Source: CAZWUW01 sp964636895
GTDB taxonomy: Bacteria; Bacillota; Thermincolia; Thermincolales; CAZWUW01
Direction: 5' to 3'
Assembly: GCA_964636895.1 (NCBI GenBank)
Contig: CAZWUW010000038.1
Coordinates: 1 to 28,145, forward strand
Length of the DNA: 28,145 nt
The position numbers and the translations under genes were made by a program. This document shows positions 22,385 to 28,145 of this stretch, piece after piece. The stretch's first letter is position 1. Every line of letters begins with the position of its first letter. The notes beneath the pieces are model-generated. The model was given only the letters and a program-made list of their open reading frames with translations. It ran no database searches and was not told the origin of the DNA.

Positions 22385-23157
22385 AAAAAGAATGTACCAG
22401 ACGGCAATTCTTGGGTACAGCCTGTAAAGCTTTAACAGCTGGAATATTGATTCCTTCAGCGGGATTAACAATCTTTTCAAGAACATCTGAAGCCGGGACT
22501 GCTGCACAACAGTCTTCCTGGGAAAAGGTATGGTCGGGAAAAGAATGGGGATTTGTTGTAGATACCGAGCAATGTATAGGGTGTGGCAGGTGTGTGCAGG
22601 CCTGTAAAAAAGAAAACCATGTTCCTGAAGATGAAGAAGTTTATCGAACTTGGGTTGAACGTTATGTAGAATCCGGGCAAGGAAAAGTGAATATTGATTC
22701 ACCCAAAGGAGGTCAGGCTTTCGCACCCCTGGGTGAAACCGATGCAAAACAGTTTTTTGTCCCAAAACTTTGCAATCAATGCCATAATGCTCCCTGTGTC
22801 CAGGTATGTCCGGTAGGAGCTACCTACAAAACCGGTGACGGCGTGATTCTGATGGATCAAAAACAATGTGTCGGATGTCGTTATTGTATTCAGGCCTGTC
22901 CATACGGCGCAAGGTTCCTGCACCCGGAAACCCACGTGGCAGATAAGTGCAACTGGTGTTACCACAGAATTCAAAAAGGAATGCGTCCGGCTTGTGTCAC
23001 AGTTTGCCCGGTAGGTTCCAGGAAGTTCGGAAATCTTAAGGACCACGACAGTGACGTGACAAAAATTATTGAGAAAGAGCGGGTTCGCTCACTTAAGCCG
23101 GAATTGGGTACAAAGCCACATGTTTACTACATTGGACTTGATGAGGTGATAGTATGA
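22381..23157 (+). CDS. Tat-exported four-cluster ferredoxin subunit (NrfC/PsrB/DmsB-like)
   Basis: A 258-residue protein. A twin-arginine signal (RRQFLG at residues 7-12, hydrophobic stretch to ~32) directs folded export. Sixteen Cys in four groups carry four [4Fe-4S] clusters: C65/68/71/75, C131/134/139/143, C163/166/169/173 and C190/193/205/209, with contexts CIGCGRCVQAC, CVGCRYCIQACPYGARF and CVTVCPVGSR. This is the electron-transfer subunit of molybdoenzyme or NrfCD complexes. No catalytic molybdopterin subunit is encoded next to it; it overlaps both neighbours by 4 bp. It would pass electrons between the NrfD quinone site and the tetraheme cytochrome. Confidence 0.95.
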   Translation: MKKECTRRQFLGTACKALTAGILIPSAGLTIFSRTSEAGTAAQQSSWEKVWSGKEWGFVVDTEQCIGCGRCVQACKKENHVPEDEEVYRTWVERYVESGQGKVNIDSPKGGQAFAPLGETDAKQFFVPKLCNQCHNAPCVQVCPVGATYKTGDGVILMDQKQCVGCRYCIQACPYGARFLHPETHVADKCNWCYHRIQKGMRPACVTVCPVGSRKFGNLKDHDSDVTKIIEKERVRSLKPELGTKPHVYYIGLDEVIV

Positions 23158-24398
23158 TGATGAATTATATATTCCCTAATGAACTGGAGATTAACTGGGG
23201 TTTATTTATTGTACTATATCCTTACCTCACAGGACTGGTCGCTGGTGCCTTTATCGTATCGTCATTATACCACGTCTTCGGTGTAAGCAAGCTAAAGCCG
23301 GTTTCCCGGCTCGCTCTTATCGCTGCCCTGGCAGTCCTGCTTGTAGCGCCAATGGCACTTATATCACACCTCGGCCAACCCCTCCGGGCGCTGAATCTAA
23401 TGTGGACTCCGAACCCCACCTCAGCAATGGCCGGCTTTGGGTACATCTATAGTTTTTACCTGATAATTGTCCTGTTAGAAATATGGTTTATGTACCGCAA
23501 AGACCTTGTGCAGTTTGCCGAGACAAAAACGGGTATCATGGGTAAGATTTATAGTATCCTTACTTTGGGAGCACGTGATTTATCGGAAAAAGCCCTGCAC
23601 ACAGATCACAAAGCCGTCACTATACTTGCAATAGTTGGTATTCCCTCAGCGGCATTTCTCCACGGTTACGTAGGATTCATTTTCGGTGCTATAAAAGCCA
23701 ATCCTTGGTGGTCGACTCCATTAATGCCGGTCATCTTCCTGTTATCCGCAATAGTATCGGGAATTGCACTGTTAATAGTAGTATATGCGGTAAGCTGCCG
23801 AATTCGCCGGAAAAAAATCGACAGCGAGTGCTTAATGGCAATGAACAAGTATTTGTGGGTTTTCCTGATTTTCACCTTCGTCCTTGAGATTCTTGAAGTA
23901 ATCCACATGGGATACGAATCCGAGGAGAACTGGCCGGCAATTAAAGGTCTGATCACTGAAGTCATACCTGTCAGCTATTTCGGGGTACAGATTGGGTTAA
24001 TGGTTCTCTCCTTCTTCGTATTGCTACTTGCCAGGTCGAAGAGTACTTCCCAGGGGGCCGGCAGGATTATGACAATTGCCTCGGGAGCAATGATTTTGGC
24101 AAGTGTGTTGGCAATGAGGTTTAATGTGGTAGTAGGCGGACAGCTGGTTTCTAAGAGCTTACATGGGTATTCCAAATTCCATGTGCCTCTAATCGAAGAG
24201 GGAATTATACCTACGATAGGATTTCTTGTACTCCCGTTCATACTTTTAACTGTTCTTGCACAACTGCTCCCACCTTGGCTTGAGGGAGAAGAAGATGCAC
24301 TGCCGGCGGTTGAAACTGATTGGGATGATGAAGGTGAGACCACCGTTGAAGAGTGGAACCCGGCATTGACAACGGCAGCCACCGGAACACCGGAGTAA
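23154..24398 (+). CDS. NrfD/PsrC/HybB-family quinone-binding membrane subunit
   Basis: A 414-residue protein with about ten membrane helices. The N-terminal EINWGLFIVLYPYLTGLVAG, then APMALISHLGQPLRALNLMW and later AFLHGYVGFIFGAIKANPWW match the NrfD/PolyS_Red family, including the region that forms the quinone pocket near the outer face. The C terminus is acidic and extended (from about 380, rich in Glu and Thr). It is fused by a 4-bp overlap to the ferredoxin gene. It should exchange electrons with menaquinone and hand them to the ferredoxin, with or without charge movement. The absence of a catalytic subunit means the terminal partner is the cytochrome. Confidence 0.93.
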   Translation: MMMNYIFPNELEINWGLFIVLYPYLTGLVAGAFIVSSLYHVFGVSKLKPVSRLALIAALAVLLVAPMALISHLGQPLRALNLMWTPNPTSAMAGFGYIYSFYLIIVLLEIWFMYRKDLVQFAETKTGIMGKIYSILTLGARDLSEKALHTDHKAVTILAIVGIPSAAFLHGYVGFIFGAIKANPWWSTPLMPVIFLLSAIVSGIALLIVVYAVSCRIRRKKIDSECLMAMNKYLWVFLIFTFVLEILEVIHMGYESEENWPAIKGLITEVIPVSYFGVQIGLMVLSFFVLLLARSKSTSQGAGRIMTIASGAMILASVLAMRFNVVVGGQLVSKSLHGYSKFHVPLIEEGIIPTIGFLVLPFILLTVLAQLLPPWLEGEEDALPAVETDWDDEGETTVEEWNPALTTAATGTPE

Positions 24399-24471
24399 CA
24401 CAGCTTGTTTAAAAAACCAATTGTTTGGGTAACGAGCGGCTATTGTGCTAAATTGGAGGGGGTGTATTAAC

Positions 24472-24828
24472 ATGCTAGCCATAATGTTGATTGTTTTGGG
24501 ACTCGCTGCATTATACGGTTTTCTCCTGATGGTATACTATTTTGTTACCAAAGACGGCCTCAGCACACCGGTTCGCTGGATCGGCAGCATTTTCGGGGGA
24601 ACAGTGATGAGCGGGATTATGGCGTTACTAGCTTTTCTGTTAATCTGGCCACCGGTAAACATCTTGATAATGGCCGGTACTCTCGGTGTTATTACTGTTA
24701 TAAGCGGGGTCATTTTATTGAATGTAAATGTCAGCCGGATTGATGATTCAGCTAAAACGAATAGGGGGGACATAACTGATGAGTTGGATAATAGCACTAC
24801 TAGTCTCGACGTTAGTACTAGGCCTTAG
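24472..24828 (+). CDS. Small membrane protein 1 of a tandem pair, unknown function
   Basis: A 118-residue protein. The ATG at 24472 is preferred because GGAGGGGGTG lies just ahead. Helices lie near residues 1-22, 37-58 and 60-80, with the motif LLIWPPVNIL in the second and third, then a hydrophilic tail of about 35 residues. The next gene overlaps it by 50 bp and encodes a protein of equal layout with FIAVWPPYNVL. I do not recognise the family. It is in the same transcript as the cytochrome/FeS/NrfD genes, so a small accessory subunit of the complex is possible. Confidence 0.75.
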   Translation: MLAIMLIVLGLAALYGFLLMVYYFVTKDGLSTPVRWIGSIFGGTVMSGIMALLAFLLIWPPVNILIMAGTLGVITVISGVILLNVNVSRIDDSAKTNRGDITDELDNSTTSLDVSTRP

Positions 24829-25129
24829 TATTGCAGGCTTGGTAATTCGGAAACGCTTCGGGTATAAGTGGGAAACCTTGGCAAAACTAACTCTTACCGG
24901 TCTTCTTGGTACTATTATTGCAGCTATTCTGATGCTCCTCGTGTTCATTGCTGTATGGCCGCCTTACAATGTGTTGTCACTCATTTTAACATTTGGTTTC
25001 CTGGGTTTGGTTTTAGGAATATTGTACTTTGTCAGATCGACAAACACAACACTCAGAACTGAAATGGAAGCGGAACTGGATGAACTCGGCTTATTGGCAG
25101 ACAACAAGGATTTCTTATTTCATTCATAA
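24779..25129 (+). CDS. Small membrane protein 2 of a tandem pair, unknown function
   Basis: A 116-residue protein starting at an ATG after AGGGGGGACA and overlapping the previous gene by 50 bp in another frame. It has three predicted helices (residues ~4-24, ~36-60 and ~65-85) with WPPYNVL at the same place as in the neighbour, then a charged tail ELDELGLLADNKDFLFHS. The match in length, topology and the (I/V)WPPxN(I/V)L motif suggests old tandem duplication. It is the last gene of the operon, as a terminator begins within its stop codon. Confidence 0.75.
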   Translation: MSWIIALLVSTLVLGLSIAGLVIRKRFGYKWETLAKLTLTGLLGTIIAAILMLLVFIAVWPPYNVLSLILTFGFLGLVLGILYFVRSTNTTLRTEMEAELDELGLLADNKDFLFHS

Positions 25130-25150
25130 GCCCTTTCGGGCTTTTTTTTT
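25128..25150 (+). terminator. Terminator of the tetraheme/FeS/NrfD operon
   Basis: AAGCCC, loop TTTC, GGGCTT, then a run of T residues. It overlaps the stop codon of the preceding gene. Confidence 0.95.
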
Positions 25151-25166
25151 ACTACAAAAAGTATAT

Positions 25167-25188
25167 CTTTTCCACATTTGTGGAAAAG
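25167..25188. repeat. Perfect palindromic hairpin
   Basis: CTTTTCCACA (25167-25176) and TGTGGAAAAG (25179-25188) with only two bases between. With so short a loop it is more likely a protein site than an RNA hairpin. It lies between the operon terminator and the decaheme promoter. Confidence 0.6.
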
Positions 25189-25206
25189 GCCAAGGTGTGT
25201 AGTACT

Positions 25207-25247
25207 GAAAGGCGCGCGCCGAGGGAACTGAACGATGCGCGCCTTTC
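25207..25247. repeat. GC-rich inverted repeat in AT-rich surroundings
   Basis: GAAAGGCGCGC (25207-25217) and GCGCGCCTTTC (25237-25247) enclose a 19-base loop. It has no T tail on the plus strand, so is not a clear terminator there. The contrast with the local base composition is striking. Confidence 0.6.
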
Positions 25248-25295
25248 TTGTGCAAAAGTAAGTTGTATTTTCTCCGGTCTATTGTCATATAACCA

Positions 25296-25359
25296 TGACA
25301 AATGTCCCGCTTTTTAATGGCAACTGACAGAAGAAAAATCGGGACCAAAACTCTATAAT
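25296..25359 (+). promoter_or_regulatory. Decaheme promoter with an exact copy of the GACAAATGTC box
   Basis: TGACAAATGTCCC (25296-25308) is identical to 19238-19250. TATAAT lies at 25354-25359 with no good -35, so the promoter looks activator-dependent; the box centre would sit roughly 60 bases upstream of the transcript start. A second GGGAC half-site occurs near 25340. Confidence 0.65.
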
Positions 25360-25427
25360 ATAAATAATATCAATGTAGTTCGCACTTGATATTTCACCCG
25401 GTCTAAAACAAAAAGGAGGTCTCGATA

Positions 25428-26468
25428 ATGGGTAATCTCAGCAAAAAATACTATTTACTTGGCGGAATCATTTTAGGCATAATTCTTCTTATTGCAGCTT
25501 TCCCTCCTGCCATAGCTAAAGTTCAAAAGCCCACAGCTGCTGTCCCGATATCTCCCTATGAACGTTCTGATAAAGAATGTTTTGGATGTCATGAAATGAA
25601 TCCTGAAATTGCAACATGGAAGGTCTCATCGCACAGCAAGATTCCATGTACCGCATGTCATGAGGTACATATTGAGGACTACAAAACAAAAATCAGCCTG
25701 AAATCGCGGCCCATTAAGATGACTACTGCGATTCCGAACTCTGTCTGTGAACAGTGTCATACCGTTTCTCGTGAAGTTACGCCATCAGGGGATGTTATTA
25801 TACCTCACCAAAAGCATTTGGCTGTAGGGGTTGCCTGTGTAAAATGCCATGCCGGGGTCGTACATGGAAAGATAGCTGAACGCGGCCTTACCACTGAAGG
25901 TAAATTAAAAAATTATGATGCCTGGAATGAGGATAAGGCAAAACAATTAGCCATCCGTTTTTATACTCAGCCTAACATGTGGACCTGTATTAACTGTCAC
26001 AAAGCGGCAAATGTAACCCGGCGGTGCGGGGCATGCCACAGTGTAATTCGTGAATTACCGTCTCATAACAGCCTGACCTGGAAATCAGATCATGGTATAG
26101 TCGCCAGGGCAAATGTCGGTGAATGTACCAAGTGTCATGTTACTCCCGGCCAGCCAATGTTCGCAACTCCTTCAACCGGAGACAAAGCCGCAGATTTTGC
26201 CAGGGCGCAGTCGTTCTGTTACACATGCCACAAACAACGCCCGGTACAGCACATCAAAACATGGACCAGTGTCCATCCCCAGAATGCGGTTGCCAAAGGT
26301 ATATTGAACTGCTTTACCTGTCATGACCGTAACCAGCCAAAAACCAAAAATGTAACCGGAACCTTCTGTAATCAATGTCACTGGTTATCTGACGTTGCTA
26401 CCCAAAATGCTTCAACAAATGCTTCAATAAATATTCCCGCAAATACTCCCCAAAAAAAATCTGAATAA
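25428..26468 (+). CDS. Decaheme cytochrome c with a NapC/NirT-like first domain
   Basis: A 346-residue protein with an ATG after AAAGGAGGTC. The signal/anchor (residues ~8-30) may be cleaved at PAIA-K. Ten CxxCH sites start at residues 51, 74, 107, 137, 187, 200, 233, 264, 295 and 314. The first two, in CFGCHEMNPEIATW and HSKIPCTACH, follow the NapC/NrfH pattern that accepts electrons from quinol; many extra His (H69, H81, H127, H130, H213, H222, H275, H283) allow bis-His ligation. The dense heme packing gives a wire-like protein. Being outside the membrane and controlled by the same box as the kinase region, it may link the quinol module to a soluble, cell-wall or extracellular acceptor. The acceptor is unknown. 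Confidence 0.93.
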   Translation: MGNLSKKYYLLGGIILGIILLIAAFPPAIAKVQKPTAAVPISPYERSDKECFGCHEMNPEIATWKVSSHSKIPCTACHEVHIEDYKTKISLKSRPIKMTTAIPNSVCEQCHTVSREVTPSGDVIIPHQKHLAVGVACVKCHAGVVHGKIAERGLTTEGKLKNYDAWNEDKAKQLAIRFYTQPNMWTCINCHKAANVTRRCGACHSVIRELPSHNSLTWKSDHGIVARANVGECTKCHVTPGQPMFATPSTGDKAADFARAQSFCYTCHKQRPVQHIKTWTSVHPQNAVAKGILNCFTCHDRNQPKTKNVTGTFCNQCHWLSDVATQNASTNASINIPANTPQKKSE

Positions 26469-26484
26469 GCCTTTGCTTTACACT

Positions 26485-26530
26485 CTAAAGCGCCCAGGAT
26501 AAATGCCTTGGGCGCTTTAGTTTTGTTTTT
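26485..26530 (+). terminator. Terminator of the decaheme gene
   Basis: CTAAAGCGCCC pairs with GGGCGCTTTAG, with one bulge near the loop, followed by TTTTGTTTTT. Confidence 0.93.
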
Positions 26531-26648
26531 GACCTGAGGCGTGGAAGGAAATAGTAATATATTGTAGAACTTAGTTACATCAAATCCTTTAGCGGATTCT
26601 AGAAATTGAATGCACTGGCAACTTGACCACTGGACCGAAAATAATATC

Positions 26649-26700
26649 CGAAATCAATGGATTCCAGAGTCAGACAGAGGCTTTGGAATCCTTTATTTCG
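26649..26700. repeat. Composite inverted repeat between convergent genes, possible terminator
   Basis: Outer arms CGAAAT/ATTTCG (26649-26654, 26695-26700) and inner arms GGATTCCA/TGGAATCC (26659-26666, 26684-26691) form a long stem with an internal loop. It lies just past the 3' end of the methyltransferase gene; the T tail is poor. The rest of 26531-26710 holds nothing else I can support. Confidence 0.5.
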
Positions 26701-26710
26701 AACAGTTTTG

Positions 26711-27478
26711 TTACATCTCGATTACCTGCAAAAGCATGGTAACCCCTGATATTTCATGCTCCAGTTCATCACATTCAGCTTGCTGGCTTTTTATATAACT
26801 TTCAAACAGATATGCTTTATCTGGATGCTTTTCTTTAAGTTCATTGGCTCTTCTTACGATAAATGACTGTTGTTCATTATTGATATTTTTTAATTCATCT
26901 TCTTCGTTGAACTTTTCCGCGAGCAGCATCACGCCTGTATACTGAAAAAGCTTACGCCATTTTTCTTCTGTATAATATCTGTCATCCGAATCGTCTTTAC
27001 CATATGCATCATCAATAAATATGTACCCACCGGTTTTAACTGTGCTTTTTAACTTTTGTATTGTCTCTTCCGAATTTCCCAGCACATCGCTTACAGCGCC
27101 AAGGATTACAATATCGTAGTCCTTTTCAACCTTTACCGCCTCGTTTATGTCTCCAACTTTAAAATCACACAAATTTTCTACACCGTATTCTTGAGCTTTT
27201 TTATTTGCATAATCAATAAACTCTGGGATGATATCAATGCCCTTTGCCGTACAACCTAATGCCTTAGCTATATGTATACTGACAGCTCCTTTGCCGCAGG
27301 CCAAATCAAGCACCTTGGTTTGCTCTGACACCTGAATATGCTTTAAAATTATGTCAATAATATCCCTTGGCGAAGAGCCCAGTTCCCATAAATCCTGCAA
27401 TAAATATGGCAGGTATGGTATTAGCTCTGTTGACTCTGCCGTCAATGACTTCGCGAGCTTTTCTTCAACATTTGACAC
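26711..27478 (-). CDS. Class I SAM-dependent methyltransferase
   Basis: A 255-residue protein with a GTG start after AAGGAGGAGAG. The SAM-binding motif I is VLDLACGKGAVSIHIAK (from residue ~56), then the acidic loop GIDIIPEFIDYANKKA, and motif-IV-like DYDIVILGAVSDVLGN. It is a Methyltransf_11/25-type enzyme without substrate-defining features; the acidic C-terminal half (EEKWRKLFQYTGVMLLAEKF) is family-typical. The GNAT gene lies 15 bp upstream in the same direction, so they form a small operon. The substrate cannot be told from the sequence. Confidence 0.9.
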   Translation of the reverse strand: MSNVEEKLAKSLTAESTELIPYLPYLLQDLWELGSSPRDIIDIILKHIQVSEQTKVLDLACGKGAVSIHIAKALGCTAKGIDIIPEFIDYANKKAQEYGVENLCDFKVGDINEAVKVEKDYDIVILGAVSDVLGNSEETIQKLKSTVKTGGYIFIDDAYGKDDSDDRYYTEEKWRKLFQYTGVMLLAEKFNEEDELKNINNEQQSFIVRRANELKEKHPDKAYLFESYIKSQQAECDELEHEISGVTMLLQVIEM

Positions 27479-27493
27479 AGTCTCTCCTCCTTC

Positions 27494-28135
27494 CTATTCA
27501 ACCAACTCTCCCGGAGGGTTTCCCGTTCTAAGGGGCAGCTTTTCTTTACCCTTTAAAATCGCTTCATAGCCAATGGAAGTTACGATCATCCCCGCCGACT
27601 CAAGACTTTTCCGAGATAACGTGTTATAATACCAGCAACCTGCTACAGGCTTTAGCTTGTGATTATATGCCCATTCCTTAAGGTTCATTAATATTGTTTT
27701 GGCAACTCCTTTTTTTCTATGTTCGCGGTTTACAAACATTCCTATGGAAGTGACTGCTTTACAAAATTGGCTCTTCTCGATTATGCCGCAACCCAACAAA
27801 TCAGTTTTATCCTCTAACACAAAAATCGTTTCCGCTTCCACGCGTTCTTCAAGATTAGAAAACCCGCCACTTGCCTCATCAAAAAAATCACCTGAAATTT
27901 CTCTGATTCTTTTTATATCATTCAAATCAGCACATCTGAAAACGGCAGTTTCTAATTGAACATTCGGACTTTCAACTCTTCCGCTGTCAGTAAACCAGCA
28001 AGCCAGTTTTTCTTTTTTATAATCCCATTCTGCCATAAGTGCACAGAGCAAAGAATCCTGAGTCATGATAAATACTCGCTTGATTGCTTTGTAAGCGTCA
28101 AATATTACACACCTTGACAGCATAAGGAGAATCAT
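27494..28135 (-). CDS. GNAT-family N-acetyltransferase (start uncertain, near the window end)
   Basis: At least 213 residues. The GNAT fold occupies about residues 64-190: TAVFRCADLNDIKRIREISG at the N-terminal strand, EAETIFVLEDKTDLLGCGII, and the acetyl-CoA motif GMFVNREHRKKGVAKTIL (R/Q-x-x-G-x-A type) near 132-149, then an aromatic-Asn segment (GCWYYNTLSRKSLESAGM). The frame is open to the window edge and no good ribosome site precedes the ATG at 28135, so the true start may lie outside or at an internal Met (for example the MTQDS Met at residue 24). Residues 28-45 (LLCALMAEWDYKKEKL) loosely recall a treble-clef zinc domain opening, but the Cys residues are missing. The acceptor is unknown. 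Confidence 0.82.
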   Translation of the reverse strand: MILLMLSRCVIFDAYKAIKRVFIMTQDSLLCALMAEWDYKKEKLACWFTDSGRVESPNVQLETAVFRCADLNDIKRIREISGDFFDEASGGFSNLEERVEAETIFVLEDKTDLLGCGIIEKSQFCKAVTSIGMFVNREHRKKGVAKTILMNLKEWAYNHKLKPVAGCWYYNTLSRKSLESAGMIVTSIGYEAILKGKEKLPLRTGNPPGELVE

Positions 28136-28145
28136 TGACCTTTTT

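Overview
The window comes from an endospore-forming, anaerobic, respiring Gram-positive, most likely a Clostridia member of the Peptococcaceae / Desulfotomaculum / Thermincola type. The reasons are a CotF-like spore coat protein, Bacillota-style ribosome sites (AAGGAGG with ATG, GTG and TTG starts), sigma-A promoters and strong U-tract terminators, together with a complete System I cytochrome c maturation operon and large multiheme cytochromes, which are unusual in Gram-positives. The assignment is inferred from gene content only.

Layout. (1) 1-1483: the 5' part of a tRNA-Ala(GGC), a small membrane protein and a coat protein. (2) 1536-10645: one long plus-strand operon from a consensus promoter to a strong terminator, in the order orfA-ccmE-ccmF-ccmH-ccmI-orfB-ccmA-ccmB-ccmC-ccmD-orfC-DUF2318. 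CcmE is the Cys variant (CxxxY in place of the heme-binding His motif), CcmH has an altered Cys spacing, and no CcmG thioredoxin is present. OrfA and OrfB are exported membrane proteins that share a short cytoplasmic tail module with CcmI. (3) 10695-13059, minus strand: a YkgJ-type Cys-cluster protein, a membrane-anchored cupredoxin, remnants of an alcohol dehydrogenase and a PAP2 phosphatase, and a DUF454 membrane protein. (4) 13121-18749, an AT-richer accessory zone: an MntA antitoxin with a broken HepT toxin, a BlaI/M56-peptidase sensor pair with a promoter-overlapping operator, an intact DinJ/YafQ-type toxin-antitoxin pair, fragments of a second BlaI and an AbiEi-like antitoxin, and a truncated RluA pseudouridine synthase. 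(5) 18750-26530, a respiratory region: a divergent small membrane protein, a NarL-type histidine kinase and response regulator, an operon of tetraheme cytochrome c, a Tat-exported four-cluster ferredoxin and an NrfD-type quinol-binding membrane subunit plus two related small membrane proteins, then a separately transcribed decaheme cytochrome. (6) 26649-28145, minus strand: a methyltransferase and a GNAT acetyltransferase.

How it fits together. The Ccm operon makes the heme-attachment machinery that the 14 CxxCH sites of region 5 need. The tetraheme/FeS/NrfD module lacks a molybdenum catalytic subunit, so it looks like a quinone-to-cytochrome conduit; the decaheme cytochrome is a plausible onward carrier. 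The most interesting regulatory signal is a dyad, GACA-TT-TGTC: an identical 13-mer lies upstream of the small membrane protein/kinase pair and of the decaheme gene, and looser copies lie at the kinase and tetraheme promoters. It is a candidate operator of the local response regulator and defines a putative respiratory regulon.
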